NCBI RefSeq assembly: GCF_026967935.1
Contig: NZ_JAPVBL010000003.1
Coordinates: 675,243 to 739,242, forward strand
Direction: 5' to 3'
Length of the DNA: 64,000 nucleotides
Source of the DNA: Modestobacter sp. VKM Ac-2982
GTDB lineage: Bacteria > Actinomycetota > Actinomycetes > Mycobacteriales > Geodermatophilaceae
Position 1 is the stretch's first letter; every line of letters starts with the position of its first letter. Below the pieces are notes generated by a model, which saw only the letters and a list, made by a program, of their open reading frames with translations, was not told the DNA's origin and ran no database searches. This document shows, in pieces, positions 56,620 to 64,000 of the stretch. A program made the translations under genes and the position numbers.

Positions 56620-58725
56620 ATGAGCGGGATGAGCACCACTGCACCGGCTCCGTCGCCGGACTCGACGTCCCTGTCCGCATCGACCCTGTCCGCGTCCAAC
56701 CCGCTGGCCACCCCGTCGACGCTGCCCTACGAGCTGCCGCCGTTCGCCGACATCTCGCTGGAGCACTGCCGGGAGGCGTTGCTGGCCGGGATGGCCGAGC
56801 AGCGGGCCGAGGTCGCCGCCCTGCTGGCCGACCCGGCCGAGCCGACGTTCGAGAACACCGTCGTGGTCCTCGAGCGCTCCGGTCAGCTGCTCGGCCGGGC
56901 CGAGGCGGTCTTCTGGAACCTGTCGTCGTCGATGTCCAGCGACCGGCTGCGGGAGATCGAGCGGGAGGTCGCCCCGCTGTCGGCGGCGCACTCCGACGCC
57001 CTGCGACTGGACCCGGCGCTGTTCGCCCGGATCGACGCCGTGCACGCCACCCGGCACGAGGCGGGCCTGGACGCCGAGTCGCTGCGCCTGGTGGAGCGCT
57101 ACCACCTGGACTTCGTCCTCGCCGGCGCCGGGCTGGACGACGCCGGGCGCGAGCAGCTCCGCGAGCTCAACCAGCGGCTGTCGGAGCTGTCCACGACCTT
57201 CGGGCAGAACCTCGTCGTGGCCACGGAGGGGGCGGCGGTGCTGGTCACCGACGAGACCGAGCTGGACGGGCTCAGCCCCGCCGAGGTGCAGGCCGCCGCC
57301 GGTGCCGCCGCCGAGCGCGGCCACGAGGGCGGGTACCTGCTCACCCTGGTGCTGCCCAGCGGCCAGCCCGCGATGGCCAAACTGCGCAACCGGGAGCTGC
57401 GCCGCCGGCTGCACGACGCGTCGCTGACCCGGGCCTCGGCCGGCGAGCACGACAACGGCCCGATCGCGGTCGAGATGGCGCACCTGCGCGCGGTCCGGGC
57501 CCGCCTCCTGGGCTTCGACACCCACGCCGACCTGATCGCCGCCGACCAGACCGCCCGCACCTCCGCCGCGGTCGACGAGCTGCTGGCCGCGCTGGTGCCG
57601 CCGGCGATGGCCAACGCCCGGGCGGAGGCCGACGTGCTCGCCGAGGTGGCCGCTGCCGACGGCGTCGAGCTCGCCGCCTGGGACTGGTCGTTCTACTCCG
57701 AGCGGGTGCGGGCCGAGCGCTACGCCGTCGACAGCGCCGCGCTGCGGCCGTGGTTCGAGCTGGACCGGGTGCTGGTCGACGGGGTGTTCCGCGCCGCCGA
57801 ACTGCTCTACGGCCTCACCTTCGCCCCCCGTCCGGACCTGCAGGGCTACCACCCGGACGTCCGGGTCTGGGAGGTCTTCGCCGACGGGCGGCCCGTCGGG
57901 CTCTACCTGGGTGACTTCTTCGCCCGCGAGGGCAAGCGCGGCGGTGCCTGGATGAGCTCGTTCGTCAGCCAGTCCGGCCTGCTGGACACCCGCCCCGTGG
58001 TGTTCAACTGCCTCAACGTCACCCGGGCGGCAGCCGGTCAGCCGACGCTGCTCACCCTGGACGAGGTGACGACGCTCTTCCACGAGTTCGGGCACGCGCT
58101 GCACGGGCTGTCCTCGGCGGTCACCTACCCGCGGTTCAGCGGCACCAGCGTGCCGCGCGACTTCGTGGAGTTCCCCAGCCAGGTCAACGAGATGTGGGCG
58201 CTGTGGCCGGAGGTGCTGGCGCACTACGCCAAGCACGTCGAGACCGGTGAGCCGCTGGCGCAGGAGACGGTCGACGCACTGGAGGCCGCGGCCCTGTGGG
58301 GCGAGGGGTTCGCGACCGTCGAGTACCTGGGGGCCACGCTGCTCGACCAGGCCTGGCACCGGATCGGGCCGGACACCCAGGTCAGCGACGCGCAGGCCTT
58401 CGAGGCCCAGGCGCTCACCGACGCCGGGGTCGCCTTCGACCTGGTGCCGCCTCGGTACCGGACGACGTACTTCCAGCACGTCTTCGCCGGCGGGTACTCG
58501 GCCGGCTACTACTCCTACATCTGGTCCGAGGTGTTGGACGCCGACACCGTGGAGTGGTTCAAGGAGAACGGCGGGCTGCGCCGGGAGAACGGTGACGTCT
58601 TCCGCGGCGAGCTGCTCTCCCGCGGTGGCTCCGTCGACCCGCTGGGCGCCTTCGCCGCCGTCCGGGGGCGGGCCGCCGACACCGGGCCGCTGCTGCGCCG
58701 CCGGGGGCTGACGCCCGTCGCCTGA
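56620..58725 (+). CDS. M3 family metallopeptidase (peptidyl-dipeptidase Dcp/oligopeptidase A type)
   Basis: Cytosolic zinc peptidase that trims oligopeptides. The zinc motif HEFGH is at residues 488-492 with TLFHEFGHALHGLSS; the third ligand region EFPSQVNEMWA follows about 30 residues later. The C-terminal YRTTYFQHVFAGGYSAGYYSYIWSEVLDAD is typical of Dcp. A Ser/Thr-rich leader of about 30 residues precedes the start of homology (LPYELPPFADIS). Length is 701 residues. TACGGG lies 7 nt before the ATG at 56620, so this start may be leaderless; the ATG at 56629 is an alternative. Confidence 0.94.
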   Translation: MSGMSTTAPAPSPDSTSLSASTLSASNPLATPSTLPYELPPFADISLEHCREALLAGMAEQRAEVAALLADPAEPTFENTVVVLERSGQLLGRAEAVFWNLSSSMSSDRLREIEREVAPLSAAHSDALRLDPALFARIDAVHATRHEAGLDAESLRLVERYHLDFVLAGAGLDDAGREQLRELNQRLSELSTTFGQNLVVATEGAAVLVTDETELDGLSPAEVQAAAGAAAERGHEGGYLLTLVLPSGQPAMAKLRNRELRRRLHDASLTRASAGEHDNGPIAVEMAHLRAVRARLLGFDTHADLIAADQTARTSAAVDELLAALVPPAMANARAEADVLAEVAAADGVELAAWDWSFYSERVRAERYAVDSAALRPWFELDRVLVDGVFRAAELLYGLTFAPRPDLQGYHPDVRVWEVFADGRPVGLYLGDFFAREGKRGGAWMSSFVSQSGLLDTRPVVFNCLNVTRAAAGQPTLLTLDEVTTLFHEFGHALHGLSSAVTYPRFSGTSVPRDFVEFPSQVNEMWALWPEVLAHYAKHVETGEPLAQETVDALEAAALWGEGFATVEYLGATLLDQAWHRIGPDTQVSDAQAFEAQALTDAGVAFDLVPPRYRTTYFQHVFAGGYSAGYYSYIWSEVLDADTVEWFKENGGLRRENGDVFRGELLSRGGSVDPLGAFAAVRGRAADTGPLLRRRGLTPVA

Positions 58726-58732
58726 CCCCGAC

Positions 58733-58780
58733 ACGCAGAACGCCCCCGCGGACGTCGTCGTCCGCGGGGGCGTTCTGCGT
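58733..58780 (+). terminator. 21-bp perfect hairpin after the M3 peptidase
   Basis: Two perfectly complementary 21-bp arms (58733-58753 and 58760-58780) with a GTCGTC loop, 7 bp after the stop. One of the strongest hairpins in the window. Confidence 0.85.
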
Positions 58781-58834
58781 GCTGCCCCTGCTGAGCCGGG
58801 CGGCACGGGGCCCGCCCGGTCAGGTGGCGGGCCT

Positions 58835-58906
58835 CGCTCTGCACGCGTTCCCTCCGCTCCGCACGCGCCGCAGCACGTGAAGAACGGAGGAAGAGCGTGC
58901 AGAGCG
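58835..58906 (-). terminator. Inverted repeat downstream of the RNHCP gene
   Basis: CGCTCTGCACGC (58835-58846) is matched by its exact complement at 58895-58906; the inner sequence CCCTCCG/CGGAGG pairs partly as well. It lies between two convergent genes and is a candidate terminator for the minus-strand gene. Confidence 0.4.
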
Positions 58907-58932
58907 GCGGAGGTGACGAGGCGGCGGCCGGT

Positions 58933-59295
58933 TCAGAGCCAGGGGAGGGCGAGCACCAGGTCGAGGTCGTCCGGGGCGGCGCCGTCCCGGACCAGGCGGT
59001 TGGGCTGGCGGTGGCCGCAGGTGGTGCAGCGGTGCACCACCTGCCAGCCCTTGCCCGACTTCTCGACGAGGCCGATGGGCTCCATCAGCTGCCGGCACTC
59101 GCTGGCCCGGTCGCCGGGCAGCTCGTCGACGTGCAACGACCAGAGGCACCACGGGCAGTGGTTTCGGTAGTGCCCGTCGGTGTTCGCCGGCACCAGGGTC
59201 TGGCAGTGCCCGCAGACGAAGGTGGTGTTCTCCGCCCGCCGGGAACGCGCCCGCCCGCCGTCCACCGTGCCGGTCTCGTCCATGGTGCTCGTCAC
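58933..59295 (-). CDS. RNHCP domain-containing protein
   Basis: 120-residue cytosolic zinc-ribbon-like protein. The namesake motif is YRNHCPWCLWSLHVD. Flanking pairs of cysteines (FVCGHCQTLV near residue 28, and HRCTTCGHRQPNR near residue 93) could form one or two zinc ribbons with the CPWC. Function is unknown; members often sit near ribosomal or nucleotide-related genes. I take the GTG at 59295; an internal ATG at 59283 is an alternative. It lies 16 bp downstream of greA on the same strand and is probably co-transcribed. Confidence 0.85.
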   Translation of the reverse strand: MTSTMDETGTVDGGRARSRRAENTTFVCGHCQTLVPANTDGHYRNHCPWCLWSLHVDELPGDRASECRQLMEPIGLVEKSGKGWQVVHRCTTCGHRQPNRLVRDGAAPDDLDLVLALPWL

Positions 59296-59311
59296 CGCCC
59301 TGGCCCGGGGG

Positions 59312-59818
59312 TCAGGGGATGAACGGCTCGACGGCCAGGACCTTCACGGAGATGTCCTTGCCGTTCGGTGCCTGGTAGGTGACCGTCGCGCCGGGCGCGG
59401 CGCCCACGATCGCGGCACCCAGCGCCGACTCGGGGGAGTAGACGGTCAGGTCGGTGGTGCCGGCGATCTCGCGGGAGCCCAGCAGGAACTTGTCGGTGTC
59501 GTCCTGGTCGCCGTCGAAGGCGATGGTGATGACCGTGCCGACGGCGGCGTTGGTCGCCGTCGTGGGCGGCTGGCCGACCCGGGCCTTGCGCAGCAGGTCG
59601 GTGAGCTGCCGGATCCGGCCCTCCGCCTTGCCCTGTTCCTCGCGGGCTGCGTGGTAGCCGCCGTTCTCCTTGAGGTCGCCCTCCTCGCGGCGGTCGTTGA
59701 TCTCCTTGGCCATCGCCGGTCGGTTCGCCACCAGCTGTTCGAGCTCGGCTCGCAGCCGGTCGTGGGCCTCCTGCGTCAGCCAGACGCCCTGGTCCTGCTC
59801 GTCAGTGGGGGTGGACAC
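59312..59818 (-). CDS. greA: Transcription elongation factor GreA
   Basis: Binds RNA polymerase through the secondary channel and stimulates transcript cleavage in backtracked complexes. The N-terminal coiled coil has the acidic tip DRREEGDLKENGGYH. The C-terminal FKBP-like domain contains TVYSPESALGAAIVGAAPGATV. The GTG at 59818, preceded by GGGAG, gives 168 residues, matching actinobacterial GreA; the earlier part of the open frame is proline/arginine noise. TACGTT (59888-59883, minus strand) is a possible -10. greA and mca being divergent is the standard actinobacterial arrangement. Confidence 0.95.
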   Translation of the reverse strand: MSTPTDEQDQGVWLTQEAHDRLRAELEQLVANRPAMAKEINDRREEGDLKENGGYHAAREEQGKAEGRIRQLTDLLRKARVGQPPTTATNAAVGTVITIAFDGDQDDTDKFLLGSREIAGTTDLTVYSPESALGAAIVGAAPGATVTYQAPNGKDISVKVLAVEPFIP

Positions 59819-60117
59819 AGTTGCTCCCGGTGCTCGTCTTCGCGACCCGCTGTTCGCGGGGTCACCGCTGGTCAATCCGAGCAACGTAACACCGGACCGG
59901 AGCGGCGTGCAGCCGTCAACGGAACGGGTCCGACCGGGGAGGCTCCTGTGTCGCAGGTCCACGGGAGTGGCGCGGGGCACACCAGGAGTCGCCGGGGTGC
60001 CTGCCGCGATCGGCCGGCCGGGGGGACAATGGAGGTCGAGACCGGGCGTGCGCGTCACGAACGGCGTGAGGGCACCGTCGAGCGCGGGCTCGACGAGCGG
60101 AGCGAGGAGCAGCACAG
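59819..60117. other. 299-bp divergent intergenic region greA / mca
   Basis: A minus-strand TACGTT box for greA is the only clear element. No plausible gene or RNA was seen; no -10 for mca was convincing. Confidence 0.4.
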
Positions 60118-61005
60118 GTGAGCGAACCGGACCAGTTGCGCCTGCTCGCGGTGCATGCCCATCCCGACGACGAGTCGAGCAAGGGCGCCGCGACCATGGC
60201 CAAGTACGTCGCGGAGGGCGCCCGGGTGATGGTGGCGACCTGTACCGGCGGGGAGCGCGGGTCGGTGCTGAACCCGGCGATGGACCGGCCCGAGGTGTGG
60301 GAGCGGATGGCGGAGATCCGCACCGAGGAGATGGCCCGGGCGCGGGAGATCCTCGGCGTCGAGCAGGAGTTCCTGGGCTTCGTCGACTCCGGGCTGCCCG
60401 AGGGCGACCCGCTGCCGCCGCTCCCGGAGGGCTGCTTCGCCCTGGTGCCGGTGGAGGAGGCCGCTGCGCCCCTGGTCGAGCTGATCCGGCGCTTCCGGCC
60501 GCAGGTGGTGCTCACCTACGACGAGCGGGGCGGCTACCCCCACCCGGACCACATCAAGACCCACGAGATCTCGGTGCACGCCTTCGAGGCGGCCGGCGAC
60601 CCGGACCGCTACCCCGACCTCGGGGAGCCCTGGCAGCCGAGCAAGCTCTACTACCACATGGGCTTCACGCTGCCCCGCACGAAGGCGCTGCACGAGGCGA
60701 TGCTGGCCGAGGGGGCCGAGTCGCCGTACACCGAGTGGCTGGCGAAGTGGGACCCGGACAACGACATCTCCCACCGGGTGACCACCCGGGTGCCCTGCGC
60801 CGAGTACTTCCCGGTGCGGGATGCCGCCCTGATCGCCCACGCCACCCAGATCGACCCCACCGGCCGCTGGTTCTCCGTCCCGCTGGACCTGCAGACCCGC
60901 ACCTGGCCGACCGAGGACTACGAGCTGGCCCGCTCGCTGGTCGACTCCGTCATCCCGGAGGACGACCTGTTCGCCGGCGTCCACACCTCGGAGCGTGTCT
61001 CGTGA
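60118..61005 (+). CDS. mca: Mycothiol S-conjugate amidase
   Basis: Zinc amidase that cleaves mycothiol S-conjugates of electrophiles and antibiotics, releasing a mercapturic acid for export; mycothiol is confined to actinobacteria. The zinc motif [10 protein letters not shown] is at residues 14-23, [11 protein letters not shown] follows, and the third ligand is in [11 protein letters not shown]. At 295 residues, with the C-terminal [21 protein letters not shown], it fits Mca better than MshB. GTG start. The stop overlaps the next gene's GTG (GTGA). Confidence 0.95.
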   Translation: MSEPDQLRLLAVHAHPDDESSKGAATMAKYVAEGARVMVATCTGGERGSVLNPAMDRPEVWERMAEIRTEEMARAREILGVEQEFLGFVDSGLPEGDPLPPLPEGCFALVPVEEAAAPLVELIRRFRPQVVLTYDERGGYPHPDHIKTHEISVHAFEAAGDPDRYPDLGEPWQPSKLYYHMGFTLPRTKALHEAMLAEGAESPYTEWLAKWDPDNDISHRVTTRVPCAEYFPVRDAALIAHATQIDPTGRWFSVPLDLQTRTWPTEDYELARSLVDSVIPEDDLFAGVHTSERVS

Positions 61006-61337
61006 CCACCGCACTCACCCTGCTCGCCGTCGAGCAGCAGCAGGTCCCCGAGGACGTCGGCAAGGCCGGCCCGCTGGGGCTGCTGCTCATCGTCCTGCTG
61101 CTCATCGCGGTGCTGTGGCTGGGCCGGTCGATGACCCGGCACCTCAAGGGGCTGCCGCGCAGCTTCGACCCGGCCGACCAGGTGCCCGACACCCCGGCCG
61201 AGCTGATGGTCGACGTCCCGGCCCGGGCGCCCGGCGCCGAGCTGCTGGACACCCTGCGGCGTGCCCCGCTGGCGATCGAGCCGCCGTCCCGCCCTGAGGA
61301 CGGCGACACCCGGGGCGGGCGGCCCGGCGCTCCCTGA
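61002..61337 (+). CDS. Small single-pass membrane protein downstream of mca
   Basis: 111 residues. One helix (about 22-42: [19 protein letters not shown]) is followed by a cytosolic, conserved-looking [12 protein letters not shown] and a Pro/Ala-rich tail. It corresponds in position and size to Rv1083 of M. tuberculosis, a protein of unknown function (from memory). The GTG start overlaps the mca stop. Confidence 0.85.
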   Translation: MTTALTLLAVEQQQVPEDVGKAGPLGLLLIVLLLIAVLWLGRSMTRHLKGLPRSFDPADQVPDTPAELMVDVPARAPGAELLDTLRRAPLAIEPPSRPEDGDTRGGRPGAP

Positions 61338-61477
61338 CCGCCCCGGCACCGCCGGACCGGGTGCAGCCCCGGTGGTCCAGCACCGATCGGCCCGGGCCGG
61401 CGGGGACCTGACCCCCGAGAGGGACGCGCACCCGTCGTCCGGGCGCGTGCGGGACGGCGGTCGGCGATGATCGCCCG

Positions 61478-61993
61478 ATGGCGACCCAGCGGGTCCGGCG
61501 GGACCCCGACCAGCACGACCGATCACTCCCCGGCCGCTGGGGCACCCGCGCCCTGGAGATCGGCGAGAACATCGTCTACGCCGGCATCGCGCTGTTCCTC
61601 GTGCTCAGCGCCCTCGTCCTGCTGTTCATCGCCGGGAGGACGACCTGGGGGATGGTCGGTGACCCCTCCCAGGGCCCGGTGCTCGAGCTGCTGGACGTGC
61701 TGCTGCTCGTCTTCATCGTCGTCGAGCTGCTGTTCGCCGTGCGGATCACCGTGGAGCGCCGGGAGCTGGTGGCCGAACCGTTCCTGCTGGTCGGGATCAT
61801 CGCCTCGATCAAGGAGATCGTCGTGCTGTCGGTCGAGGCGGCAGGGGTGCTGGGCAAGGGCGCGGAGTTCGACGACCGGATCACCGAGATCGCCGTCCTC
61901 GGCGTGCTGGTGGTCCTGCTGGGGGCCACGGCCTGGCTGCTCCGGCTGAAGGAGCGCGAGCCCGACGAGGGCGACGCGCCACCGGCAGGCTGA
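61478..61993 (+). CDS. PsiE-like phosphate-starvation-inducible membrane protein
   Basis: 171-residue membrane protein with about four helices and the PsiE-type motifs RALEIGENIVYAGIALFLVLSA at the first helix and LLDVLLLVFIVVELLFAVRITV in the second, followed by FLLVGIIASIKEIVVLS with its conserved acidic/basic residues. Function is unknown beyond the phosphate-starvation link in enteric bacteria. The ATG at 61478 follows GATGAT six bases upstream, suggesting a leaderless start. Confidence 0.82.
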   Translation: MATQRVRRDPDQHDRSLPGRWGTRALEIGENIVYAGIALFLVLSALVLLFIAGRTTWGMVGDPSQGPVLELLDVLLLVFIVVELLFAVRITVERRELVAEPFLLVGIIASIKEIVVLSVEAAGVLGKGAEFDDRITEIAVLGVLVVLLGATAWLLRLKEREPDEGDAPPAG

Positions 61994-62018
61994 CCGGCCG
62001 GGTCGCCTCTGCCGGGTC

Positions 62019-62594
62019 TCACCACCGGTGCGCGACGTCGACCACGACGCGGGCACCGTCGGGCTGCCCCGGTGCACCGGCGAGCACGAAGACCCGAAAC
62101 GGCAGCCGGGCCCGGGTGCCGACCGCCAGCGACGTCTGCCCCTCGAAGGAGCCCGCCCAGGCCACCTGGCGCAGGGTCCGGGCGGCACCGACGTCGACGA
62201 CCTGGGTCCGGTCGGGCAGGTAGGTGGGGGTGCGCGACCCGTCGTAGGCCGGTGCGCGGACGACGAGCTGCAGGACGGCGCCGCCCGCGACGGGCACCGG
62301 GGTGCCCGACCCCTGGGCACCGACCTGGTCCACGTACCGGACGTCGTAGCCGGTGTCGCCGGCCGCGGCCAGGTCGACCACCAGCCGGTCGAAGCACGGG
62401 TGCTGCCCGGCGCGGACGTCGGTGACGGTGCCCGGCGGGAAGGCGCCCATCGGCTGGCTCTCGGGCAGCGACCCCCAGCGGATCCCGCAGTACGGACCGC
62501 TGGCCGCCTGGGCCGGCAGTGCACCGCCCAGCAGTGCGACGGCGGCGAGCAGCACGATGATGAGCGTCCGCGGACGCGTTCGTTGCCGGTCCAT
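62019..62594 (-). CDS. AMIN-like domain secreted protein
   Basis: 191-residue exported protein. The signal peptide is MDRQRTRPRTLIIVLLAAVALL... with cleavage near AQA-A at about residue 30. The mature domain is the AMIN-like type common in actinobacteria: CGIRWGSLP, a second Cys in AGQHPCFDRLVVDLA, VRYVDQVGAQGSG, YLPDRTQVVDVGAARTLRQVAWAGSFEGQTSLAVGTR and the terminal RVVVDVAHRW. Two conserved cysteines could form a disulfide. GAGGAGGTC lies 4-5 nt before the ATG. Possible peptidoglycan or lipid binding, unproven. Confidence 0.87.
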   Translation of the reverse strand: MDRQRTRPRTLIIVLLAAVALLGGALPAQAASGPYCGIRWGSLPESQPMGAFPPGTVTDVRAGQHPCFDRLVVDLAAAGDTGYDVRYVDQVGAQGSGTPVPVAGGAVLQLVVRAPAYDGSRTPTYLPDRTQVVDVGAARTLRQVAWAGSFEGQTSLAVGTRARLPFRVFVLAGAPGQPDGARVVVDVAHRW

Positions 62595-62732
62595 GACGAC
62601 CTCCTCGGTGTCGTCCCTGATCGTGCCCCGAGGGCAGCTGGCTGAACGTGACGATCTCGTGACTGCCCGTCCGCCCGGGCGTCGAGGCGCCACCGCCCGC
62701 GTCAGGACCGGGCGGGAGCCGCAGGACCCGCC

Positions 62733-62744
62733 TACGGTCGGGAC
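62733..62744 (+). promoter_or_regulatory. DUF427 gene promoter, predicted leaderless start
   Basis: TACGGT (62733-62738) ends 6 nt before the ATG at 62745. Confidence 0.55.
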
Positions 62745-63545
62745 ATGTCGCTGACCCTCGGTACCGGTCCTCTCGCCCGGCCCTCGGCCGGACAGCTGAA
62801 CGCCGACCTGTGGTCGGTCGCCCCCGCGCACGCGCTGTACCTCCACCCCCTGCAGGAGCGCATCCGCGGGGTGTCCGGCGAGCGCACCGTCGTGGACACC
62901 ACGGGCGCGCAACTGCTGCACGAGACGGGGCTGCTGCCCCGCTGGTACCTGCCGGAGGCCGACGTGGCGGCCGGTCTCCTGCAGCCCAGTGACACCCGCA
63001 CCACCTGCCCGTTCAAGGGCGAGGCCCGGTACTGGCACCTGGAGGTCGACGGGCGCCGGGTCGAGGATGCGGCGTGGTCCTACCCGGAGCCCATCGACGG
63101 CTGCCCGCCGCTGGCCGGGCTCCTCTCCTTCGACCTGGAGCGCCTGGACTCCTGGTGGATTGAGGACGAGCAGCTGCTCGGGCACCCGCGCGACCCGTTC
63201 CACCGGGTGGACGCCCGGCGCTCGTCCCGGCAGGTGGTGGTGCGGGTCGGAGACCAGGTGGTCGCCGACACCTCCGCGCCGATCGCGGTGTTCGAGACCG
63301 GCCTGCCGGTGCGCTGGTACGTGCCCGAGGCCGACGTCCGGGCCGAGTTCCTGGAGCCGAGCGACACCACGTCGGAGTGCCCGTACAAGGGCGTGGCGAG
63401 CTACGAGCACCTGACCGTCGCCGGCCGGCGGTACGAGGACGCGGTGTGGTGCTACCGGGAGCCGCTGCTGGAGGCGCTGCCGGCCGCAGGACACCGGTCG
63501 TTCGACGGGGACGGCGTCGAGGTCGAGATCCGGGTCGCCGGCTGA
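62745..63545 (+). CDS. Tandem DUF427 domain protein
   Basis: 266 residues comprising two DUF427 domains. The first (about 30-125) contains LHETGLLPRWYLPEADV and CPFKGEARYWHLEVDGRRVEDAAWSYPEP. The second (about 150-255) contains FETGLPVRWYVPEADV and CPYKGVASYEHLTVAGRRYEDAVWCYREP, matching almost motif for motif. DUF427 proteins are small beta-barrels of unknown function. A duplicated form of about 265 residues is common in actinobacteria. Confidence 0.88.
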   Translation: MSLTLGTGPLARPSAGQLNADLWSVAPAHALYLHPLQERIRGVSGERTVVDTTGAQLLHETGLLPRWYLPEADVAAGLLQPSDTRTTCPFKGEARYWHLEVDGRRVEDAAWSYPEPIDGCPPLAGLLSFDLERLDSWWIEDEQLLGHPRDPFHRVDARRSSRQVVVRVGDQVVADTSAPIAVFETGLPVRWYVPEADVRAEFLEPSDTTSECPYKGVASYEHLTVAGRRYEDAVWCYREPLLEALPAAGHRSFDGDGVEVEIRVAG

Positions 63546-63597
63546 GCCGAGACCGGCTCGGACGGAGACCCGGGGTCCTGCCTGGGCGCCGCCGTCC

Positions 63598-64000
63598 TCA
63601 GGCGGTGCCCTCCGCGGCGATCAGCTCGGCGACCGCCGCGGGCCGCTCGCTGCAGTCGTCACCGGAGTCCGGCTCGTCGGCGGCCAGTCCGGTGATGCCG
63701 AGGTCCTCGACGGGCTGGAACCCCAGCCGGTCGAGATGGCGTGGCAGCCGGTTCTGGGCGTTGACCACGTGCGAACGGGAGAGCCAGCCGAGGCCGTCCT
63801 CGACCTCGAAGTCGAGCCCCCCGCCAGGGGCGCGGCGGACGTGCCCGGGGGAGGGCAGCAGCCCGGCGAGCTGGATCGCCTGGTCGGGGTAGAGCGTGTC
63901 CGGTGGCGTGTCGAAGTAGTACCAGCTGGCCGCACAGACGCCGTAGAGCGTGGGGCCGAACTGGGCGTGGTTGACGTAGAGCTCGAGCATCCGCCGGTCG
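63598..64000 (-). CDS. Biosynthetic peptidoglycan transglycosylase (GT51), partial
   Basis: C-terminal part of a GT51 (MtgA or class A PBP type) glycosyltransferase; the N-terminus lies beyond the window end. The motif RRMLELYVNHAQFGPTLYGV is the conserved region following the catalytic glutamates, with ASWYYFDTPPDTLYPDQAIQLAGLLPSP behind it. The protein ends soon after the glycosyltransferase domain with no transpeptidase, so a monofunctional enzyme is likely. Confidence 0.85.
   Translation of the reverse strand, partial: DRRMLELYVNHAQFGPTLYGVCAASWYYFDTPPDTLYPDQAIQLAGLLPSPGHVRRAPGGGLDFEVEDGLGWLSRSHVVNAQNRLPRHLDRLGFQPVEDLGITGLAADEPDSGDDCSERPAAVAELIAAEGTA

Noticed and set aside
55072-58806. 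A 1,244-codon minus-strand frame opposite the ABC exporter and M3 peptidase
   Set aside because: Shadow frame spanning two well-supported plus-strand operons and two terminators.

Overview
This window looks like a chromosomal segment of a very GC-rich actinobacterium. The evidence is third-position G/C in nearly every codon, frequent GTG starts, a resuscitation-promoting factor, mycothiol metabolism (Mca) and UdgB-type uracil-DNA glycosylase. Gene content and order fit a Geodermatophilaceae-like or related organism (Blastococcus, Modestobacter, Geodermatophilus), but that family assignment is inference. No phage, insertion sequence, CRISPR array or rRNA was seen. The window starts with a run of 21 C, probably a contig edge, and ends inside a peptidoglycan glycosyltransferase gene.

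Region 1 (about 0-13.7 kb) is a housekeeping block: corA, a membrane protein, metG, tatD, a membrane protein, rpfB, ksgA, ispE, tRNA-Gln(UUG), glmU, prs, rplY and pth. From memory this content matches the Mycobacterium tuberculosis Rv1007c-Rv1018c neighbourhood. A 24-bp perfect palindrome separates metG from tatD.

Region 2 (13.9-30.2 kb) is an exopolysaccharide/cell-surface locus between pth and mfd. It encodes a polyprenyl-phosphate sugar-1-phosphate transferase, two glycosyltransferases, a CDP-alcohol phosphatidyltransferase, a secreted/anchored protein of unknown function, a polysaccharide deacetylase, a 1,514-residue secreted protein (propeller-like region, LamG-like region, three PKD domains, a duplicated unknown module), a flippase, a Wzy-like polymerase, a divergent Wzz-like protein with a kinase-like but P-loop-less C-terminus, and a TagD-like cytidylyltransferase. 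Together these could start, elongate, export, polymerise and decorate a surface glycan, possibly with a CDP-activated alcohol phosphate.

Region 3 (30.3-41.7 kb) resumes conserved synteny: mfd, a SurA-like lipoprotein, mazG, an mscS channel, a DUF3592-like membrane protein, eno, ftsB/divIC, DUF501 and ppx. This resembles M. tuberculosis Rv1020-Rv1026. A compound hairpin closes ppx against a DUF4235 gene.

Region 4 (41.8-64 kb) holds udgB, ndh, an unusual short-variable-loop tRNA with anticodon UAA, a Bax inhibitor-1 family protein, a thiolase, an SGNH hydrolase, DUF2252, a GNAT, a MoxR-VWA pair, ilvA, a DrrAB-type ABC exporter, an M3 metallopeptidase, an RNHCP protein, greA, mca, a small membrane protein, a PsiE-like protein, an AMIN-like secreted protein, a tandem DUF427 protein and the partial GT51 enzyme. 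Thiolase-SGNH and greA-mca-small membrane protein also echo the M. tuberculosis Rv1072-Rv1083 arrangement.

Two features recur. Many genes overlap by ATGA/GTGA (translational coupling). Many monocistronic or first genes have a TANNNT -10 box only 6-7 nt before ATG/GTG, which predicts leaderless mRNAs. Most convergent or terminal boundaries carry long GC hairpins without U-tracts.
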